This document shows, piece by piece, positions 1 to 8,230 of a DNA stretch of 34,556 nt (its first letter is position 1; each line of letters opens with the position of its first letter). The notes beneath the pieces were generated by a model, which saw only the letters and a list, made by a program, of their open reading frames with translations, was not told where the DNA came from and did no database searches. Origin of the DNA: Opitutales bacterium (GTDB lineage: Bacteria; Verrucomicrobiota; Verrucomicrobiia; Opitutales; JAFGAQ01); assembly GCA_022361075.1 (NCBI GenBank), contig JAKSBQ010000323.1, positions 1-34,556 on the forward strand, read 5' to 3'. The position numbers and the translations under genes were made by a program.

Positions 1-14
1 GGAATTCAATCCTG

Positions 15-78
15 AAACCTGACTTTTAGGTTGTTTCCTCTCCTTAGATTTGAGAAAAACATTCTTTTCAATCTAAGG
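15..78. other. two small inverted repeats upstream of the aminotransferase gene
   Basis: Two hairpins can be drawn in the leader. AACCT at 16-20 pairs with AGGTT at 28-32, and CCTTAGATT at 42-50 pairs exactly with AATCTAAGG at 70-78 across a 19-base loop. No clear T-run follows either one in the plus direction. The second could be an operator, an attenuator, or the end of a gene lying left of the window. The role is unknown; only the pairing is seen. Confidence 0.35.
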
Positions 79-103
79 ACTCGACCCAGAAATCGATTCC
101 AGT

Positions 104-1369
104 ATGACACAGGAACCACACACCATTCGCTTCTCGAACATCGGAGAAACTCTAGAAGTTCCAGTCATCAATCAGTTGATGGCAATCCCTTTGGAAAAAC
201 CCGGAATTCTGTCACTTGCTGCCGGGTTTACCGACAATCTTGCTCTGCCGGTGGAACTGACTTTGGATATTATTTCCAAACTACCCGAGACCAATCCAAA
301 TAATGAATTCCTTCAATACGGTACTACCCAAGGTCGGCCTGAATTGAGAAAACGCACAGCAGACCGCCTCAATTCCTTAGTAATGGAAGATGATCGCGCC
401 TTCGCAGCTGAGGACATAGTCGTCTGCAATGGATCTCAACAGGCACTTTTCCTGGCAACCCAAACTCTTTGTAACCCCGGAGACATCGTTCTCGTCGAAA
501 ATCCAAGCTACTTCGTGTATCTTTCGATGTTACAAAGCCTTCAGGTAAATCCCGTTGGCATCCCGGTCGATGAGAGCGGAAAAATGGATTTTGATGCTTT
601 TGCGATTCTTCTGGATCAGCTCAAAAATGAGAGCAAACTCCACAAGGTGAAAGCAGCCTATCTAATGGGGTACCATGCGAACCCCTCGTCAAGATGCCTC
701 TCGTTAGAGGAAAAACAAGGGTTCGCTTCAACACTCAAAAAGGCCGGGTTAATCGTTCCGGTCATTGAGGATGCTGCTTACCGGGATCTCGCATTCGAGA
801 GTATGGATCCCACGCCTAGCATCATGAGCTTACGAGACTATGAAGCCTTTCCCCGTCTCTATCTAGGAACCTACACCAAACCTTACGCAACCGGACTTAA
901 AATCGGTTATGGCTGTTGCTCTCATAAGAAATGGCTGGAAAAAATACTTTGCGCAAAAGGTAATCAAGACTTCGGAACTTCCAATTTCTCCCAAGCCATC
1001 ATTGAACGCGCACTGATTGACAACCGGTATGAAGCATTAACGCGCGAGCTCGGTTCACACTACGGTAAAAAAGCCGAGCTGCTGCATGAAGTATTGGAAA
1101 ATGCTGGAATACAGAACAAAGGTTGGCATTGGGACAAACCTACCGGAGGTCTTCTCTTCTGGATGAAAGCACCGGAATCCGTGAATACCGACATGGGAAA
1201 GGCGTTCTGCCTCGAGTGCGAAAAACAAGGCGTCATTTACGTTCCAGGGAGTTTTTGTTTTGCAAATCAAGAGCCACATAACTTCATTCGCCTGAGTATT
1301 GGTGCTCTACCTGACGAAAAACTTGTTGAAGCTTCAAAGCGTTTCTGCAAAGTGATCCATTCTTTATAA
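104..1369 (+). CDS. PLP-dependent class I/II aminotransferase
   Basis: This 421-residue fold-type I aminotransferase resembles the 2-aminoadipate/MocR-catalytic-domain group (LysN-like), which moves an amino group between an amino acid and a 2-oxoacid in the cytosol. Visible features are the early LSLAAGF segment (residues 37-43), the QYGTTQGRPELR stretch near residues 71-82, the NGSQQAL cofactor loop at 109-115, Asp223 in IEDAAY for the pyridine nitrogen, and the Schiff-base lysine at about 259 in GTYTKPYATGLKIGY. FIRLSIG near the C terminus should hold the substrate-carboxylate arginine. There is no N-terminal GntR DNA-binding domain, so it is an enzyme and not a MocR regulator. The usual HxNPTG motif reads HANPSSRC here. 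ATG at 104 gives a full-length family member; no Shine-Dalgarno sequence is evident. The UGDH gene follows 18 bases later on the same strand. Substrate is unknown. Confidence 0.88.
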   Translation: MTQEPHTIRFSNIGETLEVPVINQLMAIPLEKPGILSLAAGFTDNLALPVELTLDIISKLPETNPNNEFLQYGTTQGRPELRKRTADRLNSLVMEDDRAFAAEDIVVCNGSQQALFLATQTLCNPGDIVLVENPSYFVYLSMLQSLQVNPVGIPVDESGKMDFDAFAILLDQLKNESKLHKVKAAYLMGYHANPSSRCLSLEEKQGFASTLKKAGLIVPVIEDAAYRDLAFESMDPTPSIMSLRDYEAFPRLYLGTYTKPYATGLKIGYGCCSHKKWLEKILCAKGNQDFGTSNFSQAIIERALIDNRYEALTRELGSHYGKKAELLHEVLENAGIQNKGWHWDKPTGGLLFWMKAPESVNTDMGKAFCLECEKQGVIYVPGSFCFANQEPHNFIRLSIGALPDEKLVEASKRFCKVIHSL

Positions 1370-1387
1370 AACCCGACCTAAATTGTT

Positions 1388-2776
1388 ATGAATATTTGCT
1401 GTATCGGAGCAGGCTATGTGGGCGGACCCACTATGGCCGTCATCGCCCACAAGTGTCCTCACGTCACAATGAACGTGGTAGACATTAACCAAGCAAGAAT
1501 TGACCAGTGGAACTCGGATGAACTCCCAATCTTTGAACCAGGGTTGGATGATATCGTAAAAGCAAATCGCGGGAAGAATCTCTTTTTCTCAACCGATGTA
1601 GATCAACACATCAAAGAGGCAGACATTATCTTCATCTGCGTAAACACTCCGACCAAAAACTACGGAGTCGGAGCCGGAAGTGCTTCGGACCTCACCTACA
1701 TCGAGGCGTGTGCACGCCGAATCGCTGAAGTCGCAGACGGGGGAAAGATCGTGGTTGAGAAATCAACCCTCCCGGTCAAAACAGCGGAATCGCTAAAGAA
1801 GATTTTTGATTCTCAGAAAACAGAAACTCCGTTCCAAGTTCTTTCCAATCCTGAATTTCTTGCGGAAGGAACAGCGGTCGAAGATTTGCTCGACCCAGAT
1901 CGAGTACTCATCGGAGGAGAGGAAACAGAAGCCGGAAACGCCGCCGTCGAAAAACTCGCGAGTGTCTACGCCGAATGGGTATCCAGGGACAAAATCATCA
2001 CCACAAACCTTTGGTCATCTGAACTCTCTAAACTGACTGCCAATGCGTTCCTCGCACAACGCATCTCTAGTATCAACTCCATTTCCGCAATCTGTGAAGC
2101 AACTGGAGCAAATGTGGACCAGGTAGCCCACGCGATCGGAACTGACTCCCGAATTGGACCCAAGTTTCTCAAAAGTTCTGTTGGCTTCGGAGGTTCTTGC
2201 TTCCAAAAGGATATTCTGAATTTGGTTTACCTCTGTGATTCGTTCGGACTACCCGAGGTAGCCGAATACTGGCGTCAGGTGGTGAAAATGAATGACTTTC
2301 AAAAACGCCGGTTTGCGCGCCGCATGCTGAAGTCCATGTTCAACACTGTGACTCGTAAGAAAATCGCAGTATTTGGGTTCGCATTTAAGAAAGATACCAA
2401 CGACACGCGTGAATCTGCAGCGATTTATGTCTGCCGGGATCTACTCGAAGAAAAAGCGTATCTGAACATCTACGATCCTAAGGTATCTACAGAGCAAATT
2501 TTCAGCGACCTTGGCCAGGCTCAGAAAATGGAGGATGGTTCTGATAATCCTCTAATCACCATCGCGAATGATCCCTACACGGCAGCAAAAGATGCCGATG
2601 CCATCATCATTTTGACAGAATGGGATGAATTTAAGTCCCTGGACTACAAATCAATCTGCGAATCGATGCGTCGTCCCGCATTCCTTTTTGACGGTCGCAA
2701 TGTGGTCGACCTGAATGAAATGAAATCCCTTGGATTCGACGCTCACGGCATCGGAAAAACCGTTTGGGGAAGCTAA
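1388..2776 (+). CDS. ugd: UDP-glucose 6-dehydrogenase, animal/plant-type
   Basis: This enzyme oxidises UDP-glucose twice with NAD+ to UDP-glucuronate, a precursor for capsule, exopolysaccharide or LPS sugars. The 462-residue protein has the N-terminal Rossmann motif GAGYVGGPT (residues 7-15), the ICVNTPT loop (83-89), [10 protein letters not shown] (154-163), the KLTANA lysine (215) and the catalytic cysteine 271 in [19 protein letters not shown] and the DPKV segment mark the C-terminal UDP-binding domain. Length and segments such as [22 protein letters not shown] and [11 protein letters not shown] match the longer metazoan/plant UGDH class more than the shorter classical bacterial Ugd class, judged from memory of those families. 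It lies just downstream of the aminotransferase gene, and only 4 bases separate it from the convergent response-regulator gene. No sugar-polymer genes are adjacent. Confidence 0.95.
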   Translation: MNICCIGAGYVGGPTMAVIAHKCPHVTMNVVDINQARIDQWNSDELPIFEPGLDDIVKANRGKNLFFSTDVDQHIKEADIIFICVNTPTKNYGVGAGSASDLTYIEACARRIAEVADGGKIVVEKSTLPVKTAESLKKIFDSQKTETPFQVLSNPEFLAEGTAVEDLLDPDRVLIGGEETEAGNAAVEKLASVYAEWVSRDKIITTNLWSSELSKLTANAFLAQRISSINSISAICEATGANVDQVAHAIGTDSRIGPKFLKSSVGFGGSCFQKDILNLVYLCDSFGLPEVAEYWRQVVKMNDFQKRRFARRMLKSMFNTVTRKKIAVFGFAFKKDTNDTRESAAIYVCRDLLEEKAYLNIYDPKVSTEQIFSDLGQAQKMEDGSDNPLITIANDPYTAAKDADAIIILTEWDEFKSLDYKSICESMRRPAFLFDGRNVVDLNEMKSLGFDAHGIGKTVWGS

Positions 2777-2780
2777 AGGA

Positions 2781-3251
2781 TCAGGCGGTTTTCAAAGCCA
2801 AAGGACTTGAAACGCTACAGGAGATCAGAACTTCCTTGAGCTTCTGTAGGCGCAAAGGCTTTGCGAGAAATTGATCGATACCACTCCTGTGGAATTTTTT
2901 GATGTCTGCGGGATGAGTGGCCCCTGAAAGACCAACAAGCATTGGTTTTTTATCGGTGGAACTCAGGGCGTTGATCCGTTCACTTGCCTCGCTTCCGTTC
3001 ATCACTGGCATATACTGATCCATAAAGATCAAATCATAAGACGTATCCTTCGCACATTCGACAGCCTCCTGCCCATTCACCGCTCTATCTGGGAATACTC
3101 CGGTCAACCGCTGAATCATGGTCGCCGTTAAAGTAAAACTCATCGAATTGTCCTCAACCACCAAAATCTTCAAATTTCTTTTCTGACTCAAAACCTCTCC
3201 ATTCAAATCCATATGTGTAAGCACCTTTTCATCTTCATTCTTTTTCATCAT
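2781..3251 (-). CDS. stand-alone response regulator receiver-domain protein
   Basis: This is a single CheY-like receiver domain, about 156 residues from ATG 3251, with a roughly 25-residue charged leader. The acidic pair is in LVVEDNS, the phosphoacceptor aspartate is in LIFMDQYMPVMNG, the conserved Ser/Thr is in VGLSGA, and the lysine is in LAKPL, so all the catalytic residues of a working receiver are present. No output domain follows, so it would act by protein contact or as a phosphorelay intermediate. The DQYMPVMNG form is typical of receivers of hybrid histidine kinases. No kinase gene is nearby. An upstream in-frame TTG at 3272 is a possible start, but tandem ATGs at 3251 and 3248 follow an AAGAG stretch and are preferred. 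The gene converges on ugd. Confidence 0.85.
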   Translation of the reverse strand: MMKKNEDEKVLTHMDLNGEVLSQKRNLKILVVEDNSMSFTLTATMIQRLTGVFPDRAVNGQEAVECAKDTSYDLIFMDQYMPVMNGSEASERINALSSTDKKPMLVGLSGATHPADIKKFHRSGIDQFLAKPLRLQKLKEVLISCSVSSPLALKTA

Positions 3252-3327
3252 GTCTCTTACATAGCATGGCAAATGCCACTAGGGCTTGGTCAGGGGTTAA
3301 ATAAACGTAAATCTGCGTCGTGGCAAC

Positions 3328-3354
3328 TTCCGGAAATCAGTTTGTCTATTCCGG
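3328..3354. promoter_or_regulatory. paired TTCCGG boxes upstream of the secreted EEP gene
   Basis: TTCCGG occurs at 3328 and again at 3349, 21 bases apart, about two helical turns, 20-50 bases before the GTG start at 3377. The first copy is part of the 8-base palindrome TTCCGGAA. This could be a tandem regulator site. Only the repeat and its phasing are seen; no regulator is known. Confidence 0.25.
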
Positions 3355-3376
3355 CAAATAGGTACAATTTTTTACT

Positions 3377-4288
3377 GTGAAAAATTCGTATCTTACCCGC
3401 GTTCTCAAAGTTCTGTTATTCGCCGGCATTTTTGTATCTGGAACCACTGCGAATGCTCAGTGGAGAATAAAAACGCTGAGTTGGAATATCGAAAGTGGCG
3501 AAAGTAGTCTGAACCAGATCAGCACTTACTTAAGCGATTTAGAAGGATACGATATCATCGGTCTTTCCGAAGTCGATCCTGCCTGGGCGGCTAACTTGGT
3601 ATCAGCAGCTGAGGGTGGAGAAGGTGCAAAAGGCAACTCAATTGCCAACTTCAGTTATGTGATCGGGAGCTCTGGTTTTGATACGCGTCTGATGATCATC
3701 TGGGACACCGATCGGTTCGAACTTGTGGGTAGCGCAGTTGAGCTGGACAATCTGAACTCAGCCACTCTTTCTCACAGATCACCTCTTTACATCACTCTTC
3801 GCCGTAGGGTAGACCATACCAGCTTCATTTTCATGGTGAATCACCTTGCCAGGGGAGATGAGGCTCTTCGGAATGCCCAGGCTCAAGGTTTGAAATCCTG
3901 GGCGATGGAGCAAACTTTGCCGATTATCGCCGCCGGAGATTACAATTTCGACTACGATCTTGATGAAGGCACAGGCAACGCTGCGTTCAACATCATGCTC
4001 GACCCAGTAAGCGTCACTGAAGATCAAGTAACCACACCAGTGACCGTTTGGGAGTGGTTAAAGCCGACCAAGATGATCAAAAGTCAGTCAAGCCAGTCCT
4101 ACAACAGTATCCTCGACTTTGTCTTCGTCGCGAACATGCCGGGAAACTGGGTCTACAGCTCGGAGATACTCCTCACACAAATTCCGTTTGTTGACGACAC
4201 AACTCACGCGGATCATCGCCCGATCGATGCCACTTTTTTTGTAAATCCTCCTGCCGAGGTAGAAAATACTCTTCTTTCAAACCCTTAA
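3377..4288 (+). CDS. secreted endonuclease/exonuclease/phosphatase family protein
   Basis: The 303-residue product starts at GTG and has a clear Sec signal peptide: basic MKNSYLTRVLK, a hydrophobic core, and cleavage after Ala27 (ANA|QW). The rest is an EEP (DNase I-like) metal-dependent phosphoesterase domain. Its motifs are in order: N37 (SWNIES), E65 (GLSEVD), H156 (VNHL), D188 and N190 (AGDYN), D247 (ILDFVF) and D279-H280 (HADHR). All catalytic positions are kept, so an active secreted or periplasmic nuclease or phosphodiesterase is expected. Substrate cannot be told from sequence; nucleic-acid scavenging is one option. The gene stands alone, with divergent and convergent neighbours. A second EEP protein lies at 23866-24798, but it is membrane-anchored and differs in sequence. 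Confidence 0.85.
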   Translation: MKNSYLTRVLKVLLFAGIFVSGTTANAQWRIKTLSWNIESGESSLNQISTYLSDLEGYDIIGLSEVDPAWAANLVSAAEGGEGAKGNSIANFSYVIGSSGFDTRLMIIWDTDRFELVGSAVELDNLNSATLSHRSPLYITLRRRVDHTSFIFMVNHLARGDEALRNAQAQGLKSWAMEQTLPIIAAGDYNFDYDLDEGTGNAAFNIMLDPVSVTEDQVTTPVTVWEWLKPTKMIKSQSSQSYNSILDFVFVANMPGNWVYSSEILLTQIPFVDDTTHADHRPIDATFFVNPPAEVENTLLSNP

Positions 4289-4292
4289 ATTG

Positions 4293-5033
4293 TCACCCTT
4301 CCTTGCGAGCCACCCAAAACAAACACTCGTCGGAAAAGTCTCGCACTTCCTTGGATTCGTGAGCAAGGCGCGAACGTGGAATACATTCAATCAGCTTCCA
4401 ACCAGTTGATTTCATCAACTCCTCCACCTCAGATTTCCTCGGGACATGGATGAACATCTCACCCCAATCAGTGTCACCAATCCGATCACCTCTTTCAGTA
4501 TATTCGGATCGTTGCTTGCCTTTCTCCCAATCCTTATCGTCCTTTTTCCAGTATTTTTGATGCTTCGGATAATCCCGGTCATGAGTCGTAAAACAAAACA
4601 AACTGCCTGCTTTTAGAACACGACATATTTCCCTCATCGCTTTTTGCCTAGCCTCCAAAGAAGGAATCTGCATCAGTCCGTTGAAACCAAAAATCACACC
4701 CTCAAAACTGGCATCCTCGAAATTGAGTCGGGTGGCATCTCCAACACGAAAATCAAGCTCCCTGCTCCTTTCATCCGCAATAGCTTTCGCAACCTGGATC
4801 ATTTTTTTCGCGTAATCGATCGCAACCAGGTCCTGAAAGCCTAAATCCTGTAGCCCGAAAGCAATTCGACCCGCACCACAACCCACTTCAAGTAAGGACT
4901 GATCCGCACGGAACAAACGTTGAAACAATAAGGCCTCACTCTTCCACAAACCTACACTTTTGACCGCACGAGCGTAATGAATCACCACATCATCTTGCTC
5001 ATAAAACTCTCTAACCTTTTCCGGATCCATCAT
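4293..5033 (-). CDS. class I SAM-dependent methyltransferase
   Basis: This 246-residue cytosolic protein has a Rossmann-type SAM-binding domain. Motif I is [13 protein letters not shown] (about 47-59), the acidic ribose-binding residue is in VAIDYAKKM (70-78), FRVGDATRL (95-103) is motif II, and the GVIFGFNGL strand with the ICRVLKAGS segment matches motifs III/IV of the Methyltransf_11/25 group. The C-terminal WARKEG follows a SAM-dependent methyltransferase lid-type region rich in charged residues. Nothing indicates the methyl acceptor. It starts ATGATG, divergent from rplU with about 75 bases between them, and ends 4 bases from the convergent EEP gene. Confidence 0.85.
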   Translation of the reverse strand: MMDPEKVREFYEQDDVVIHYARAVKSVGLWKSEALLFQRLFRADQSLLEVGCGAGRIAFGLQDLGFQDLVAIDYAKKMIQVAKAIADERSRELDFRVGDATRLNFEDASFEGVIFGFNGLMQIPSLEARQKAMREICRVLKAGSLFCFTTHDRDYPKHQKYWKKDDKDWEKGKQRSEYTERGDRIGDTDWGEMFIHVPRKSEVEELMKSTGWKLIECIPRSRLAHESKEVRDFSDECLFWVARKEG

Positions 5034-5107
5034 TTCCGCAAAAATTTCAGTTTAATTTGTTTAGGACTTGCAATCTCAAAGACAATTGGTTTGATCGAAT
5101 CTTTTCC

Positions 5108-5422
5108 ATGAAAGCGACCATTAAAACACAGGGAAGACAATTCACCGTTGAAAAAGACGATGTGATCAAGATGAATCAGTACCCGGAAGCCAAGGAGGGT
5201 GATTCCATCGAAATCACTGACGTACTGATGGTAGCAGATGGTGACTCTGTAAAATTTGGAACTCCACTTGTGAAAGGTGCTTCTGTTAAAGCGACTGTAG
5301 TGGAAAACAAAAAGGACGACAAAATCATCGTTTTCAAAAAGAAACGTCGTCAAGGCTACAAACGTCGCCGCGGACACCGTCAATCGATCGCTTTGGTGAA
5401 GATTGAAGAGATCATTGGTTAA
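5108..5422 (+). CDS. rplU: 50S ribosomal protein L21
   Basis: The 104-residue protein binds 23S rRNA in the large subunit. It starts with [12 protein letters not shown] and ends with the basic [16 protein letters not shown] stretch, a hallmark of L21, then the beta-strand tail. The family is normally about 103 residues, so the ATG at 5108 is chosen over an in-frame upstream ATG at 5057 that would add 17 non-homologous residues. It is the first gene of a two-gene unit with rpmA, 36 bases downstream, as in most bacteria. Confidence 0.97.
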   Translation: MKATIKTQGRQFTVEKDDVIKMNQYPEAKEGDSIEITDVLMVADGDSVKFGTPLVKGASVKATVVENKKDDKIIVFKKKRRQGYKRRRGHRQSIALVKIEEIIG

Positions 5423-5458
5423 TCGACCTAAAACAAACTTTAAAACGAGGCATTTGTC

Positions 5459-5707
5459 ATGGCACATAAAAAAGGACAGGGAACTTCAAAGAACGGAAGA
5501 GACAGTAACCCAAAAATGCTGGGGATCAAAAAGTATGGCGGAGAAACCGTAATCCCAGGGAACATCATCGTTCGTCAACGTGGTACTCGTTTTCACGCGG
5601 GTGAAAATGTGGGTATGGGAAGAGATCACACACTTTTCTCTCTCGCTGAAGGGAAAGTCGAGTTTGACAAGCTACACCGCAAAGTGTCAGTAGTTTCAGC
5701 AGCTTAA
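5459..5707 (+). CDS. rpmA: 50S ribosomal protein L27
   Basis: The 82-residue L27 protein reaches towards the peptidyl-transferase centre. It begins [16 protein letters not shown], the normal mature-type N terminus, with no Firmicutes-type cleavable extension. The [27 protein letters not shown] core is diagnostic (read here in pieces: [20 protein letters not shown]). GAGG eight bases before the ATG gives a reasonable ribosome-binding site. It is co-transcribed with rplU, and an intrinsic terminator follows 28 bases after the stop. No obg gene follows, unlike in many genomes. Confidence 0.97.
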   Translation: MAHKKGQGTSKNGRDSNPKMLGIKKYGGETVIPGNIIVRQRGTRFHAGENVGMGRDHTLFSLAEGKVEFDKLHRKVSVVSAA

Positions 5708-5734
5708 TTGCACAGTCTTAACAATTTAAAAAGA

Positions 5735-5766
5735 AGCCGACGTTCACCACGAACGCCGGCTTTTTT
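5735..5766. terminator. bidirectional intrinsic terminator between rpmA and glgB
   Basis: An 11-base stem has its left arm at 5735-5745 and its right arm at 5751-5761, with one A-C mismatch and a 5-base ACCAC loop. It is followed by six T on the plus strand. Read on the minus strand, the same stem is followed by TTCTTTTT. It can therefore end both the rplU-rpmA transcript and the convergent glgB transcript. Confidence 0.85.
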
Positions 5767-5787
5767 AGTCCTAAATATCTCAGATGA

Positions 5788-8022
5788 TTAGATCGCGGGA
5801 TCTTCATCTTCCGCCGAAGGATCAAATTGGAAGATCACCGTCGTCAAACCTGGAACGTAAACTTCGGCGGAACACTTCTGGTGATCCCACTCTCTTTCGA
5901 TTGCCTCAACTCCGCCCATATTTCCTTCATCGAATCCTCCGTAAAGCCCTGCGTCTGTGTTCAGAATTTCTTTCCACTTACCGGCAAATGGTAATCCGAT
6001 CCGGTAATGACTTCGACCCACTGGAGTACCATTGATCAGCACCGCAAAAGTATCCTCCTTCTGTTCTCCATGACGCAAGAAACTGACCACGCTGTTATCC
6101 GCGTCGTTGCAGTTGATCCAGTTGAAAGCTTCACCGTCGTGGTCCTTCTTACCAAGTGACGGATTTTCTCGATACCATTTATTCAGATCTCTGATCAGCG
6201 CAGTGATTCCCTCGTGGTCTTTATACTGAAGCAAATGCCAGTCCAGACTCGTGTCGTAGTGCCACTCGCTCATCTGGCCAAATTCGCTGCCCATGAACAA
6301 GGTCTTTTTACCAGGCCAAGCCCACATGAAGGCGTAAAGCGCACGAAGGTTTTTGGCCTTCTCGTGGATCGTCGGCGCAGCCATCTTGTTCATCATCGAA
6401 CCTTTACCGTGCACGACTTCATCGTGCGAATACACCATCACAAACTTTTCGGAGTAGTTGTAGATCATTCCAAAAGTGAGATCATGATGATTCCATTTAC
6501 GGTAGATGGGATCTTTCTGGAAATAATTGAGCGAGTCATGCATCCAACCCATGTTCCATTTGAAATCAAATCCCAATCCCCCGTGCTCTGTTGGGTGAGA
6601 AACTCCACCAAATGAAGTCGACTCCTCCGCAATCGTGATCACCCCTGGGTATTCTTCGTGGACGGCATCGTTCACCGCACGCAGGAATTCGATCGCTTCA
6701 ATATTTTCTCTGCCCCCGTATTGATTGGGAACCCACTCGCCGTCTTTTCTCGAATAATCGAGGTAAAGCATCGAAGCAACAGCATCCACCCGGAGTCCGT
6801 CAATGTGAAATCGATCCATCCAAGCGATCGCACTACCGATCAGGAAGGATTTCACTTCGTTTCGTCCGAAATTAAAAATAAGTGTTCCCCAATCCTGATG
6901 TTCTCCCTGACGCGGGTCGGAGTGCTCGTAGAGATGGCTTCCATCGAATTCTGCAAGCGCAAAACTATCTTTAGGGAAATGCCCGGGAACCCAGTCCATC
7001 AAAACTCCGATTCCATTTTGGTGCATAACATCCACCAGATACATAAAATCTTTTGGATTCCCAAAACGATTGGTCGGGGCAAAAAAACCGGTTACTTGGT
7101 AACCCCAGGAACCCGCAAATGGGTGCTCGGCAAGGGGCATGAATTGAACATGGGTGAAATTATTTTCCTTTACATAATCCACCAGCATGTGAGCCACCTC
7201 ACGGTAGTTGGGAGCGCGGTTCGCATCTTCCACAATCCTTCGCCACGAGCCTAGGTGAACTTCGTAGATGCTAATTGGCTCTTCAGTCCATTTTCGCTTT
7301 TCACGGTTTTGGATCCATTCCTTGTCAGACCATTCGTAACCACTCGTATCAAAAACAACTGAAGAGTTATGAGGTGGAGACTCATAGTAACTCGCAAATG
7401 GATCCGATTTGAGAAGAAGCTGATCTCCGGGACCAATGATTTCAAATTTGTAGTAACACCATTCCTCAAGCCCGGGTATAAAGAGTTCCCAGATTCCACT
7501 GGAGCCGAGCACACGCATCGGATGGTAACGTCCATCCCAATGATTGAAATCTCCAACAACGGAAACCCGCTTCGCACTCGGTGCCCAAACAGCGAAACTC
7601 ACTCCTTTGACGCCCTTGATCGTTCGAACGTGGGAACCAAGTTTCGTGTAGGGTCGTCGGTCAGTACCTTCACTAAAATAGTAAACTCCCTTTTCATCAA
7701 TTGAAGGAAGGAAACTGTAGGGATCCCAAAACTGTCGGATCTCCCCATTATCCAGAACCACTCTCAATCTGTAGTTGAAGTGTTCGCGGTCTTTGATGAC
7801 CACCTCGTAGAGACCCTCATCCGCAATTTGCGTCATTTGGTAGCGTTGACCTTCTTCCTCGGAAATATCCACGACTTCACAACGTGTTGTATTTCCCACA
7901 AGGGCCCTCACCACCACCCCTTTATCTTTACCGGTTAGAGGATGCATTCCCAAAACTGAATGCGGTTCGTGATGTCTTCCTTCAATGATGCGATGGAAAT
8001 CCGAATCGGTTAATTTCACCAT
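5788..8022 (-). CDS. glgB: 1,4-alpha-glucan branching enzyme
   Basis: GlgB (744 residues) cuts alpha-1,4 chains of glycogen and re-attaches them by alpha-1,6 bonds. Domain order is an N-terminal GlgB-type beta domain (about 1-120), a CBM48 domain (about 125-230, with FAVWAPSA and VVGDFNHWDG), the GH13 barrel, and a C-terminal beta domain. GH13 catalytic residues are Asp413 in DGLRVDAVASML, Glu466 in TIAEEST and Asp534 in YSHDEVVHGKGS. The length is usual for bacterial GlgB with the full N terminus. ATG at 8022 is the first plausible start. No glgA, glgC or glgP is adjacent, so the gene is outside a glycogen cluster in this window. It converges on rpmA and diverges from lptD. Confidence 0.96.
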   Translation of the reverse strand: MVKLTDSDFHRIIEGRHHEPHSVLGMHPLTGKDKGVVVRALVGNTTRCEVVDISEEEGQRYQMTQIADEGLYEVVIKDREHFNYRLRVVLDNGEIRQFWDPYSFLPSIDEKGVYYFSEGTDRRPYTKLGSHVRTIKGVKGVSFAVWAPSAKRVSVVGDFNHWDGRYHPMRVLGSSGIWELFIPGLEEWCYYKFEIIGPGDQLLLKSDPFASYYESPPHNSSVVFDTSGYEWSDKEWIQNREKRKWTEEPISIYEVHLGSWRRIVEDANRAPNYREVAHMLVDYVKENNFTHVQFMPLAEHPFAGSWGYQVTGFFAPTNRFGNPKDFMYLVDVMHQNGIGVLMDWVPGHFPKDSFALAEFDGSHLYEHSDPRQGEHQDWGTLIFNFGRNEVKSFLIGSAIAWMDRFHIDGLRVDAVASMLYLDYSRKDGEWVPNQYGGRENIEAIEFLRAVNDAVHEEYPGVITIAEESTSFGGVSHPTEHGGLGFDFKWNMGWMHDSLNYFQKDPIYRKWNHHDLTFGMIYNYSEKFVMVYSHDEVVHGKGSMMNKMAAPTIHEKAKNLRALYAFMWAWPGKKTLFMGSEFGQMSEWHYDTSLDWHLLQYKDHEGITALIRDLNKWYRENPSLGKKDHDGEAFNWINCNDADNSVVSFLRHGEQKEDTFAVLINGTPVGRSHYRIGLPFAGKWKEILNTDAGLYGGFDEGNMGGVEAIEREWDHQKCSAEVYVPGLTTVIFQFDPSAEDEDPAI

Positions 8023-8143
8023 AAACTTGGAATTTCGTTTGTTAAAAATGACGACAAGTTCCTATTTTCCAAAGAGTTGTATTTAAGTCGAGAAAATCTA
8101 CCCTAACAATTCCCTGCTAACAGAAACAGAACTTTGAATTTTA

Positions 8144-8162
8144 GCTATTATTAATGAATAGC
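8144..8162. promoter_or_regulatory. short hairpin in the glgB-lptD divergent region
   Basis: GCTATT (8144-8149) and AATAGC (8157-8162) form a 6-base stem with a 7-base AT-rich loop, flanked by TTTT on the left and AAAAA on the right. It lies between two divergent genes, so a transcriptional role is possible, as an operator or a 5' leader structure. The remaining 208 bases between glgB and lptD show no further gene or repeat. Confidence 0.25.
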
Positions 8163-8230
8163 AAAAAGGATAGAGGAACTTTTGGGATATTCATCATTTT
8201 AGCACGATTGCCCAATATGCTCTTGTCGTA

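Noticed and set aside
5030-5467. Minus-strand frame across the rplU-rpmA region
   Set aside because: rplU and the start of rpmA occupy this stretch on the plus strand; the minus frame is a shadow frame.
7369-7704. Plus-strand frames inside glgB, e.g. 111 codons here
   Set aside because: glgB on the minus strand is a strong, complete GH13 match covering all of it.
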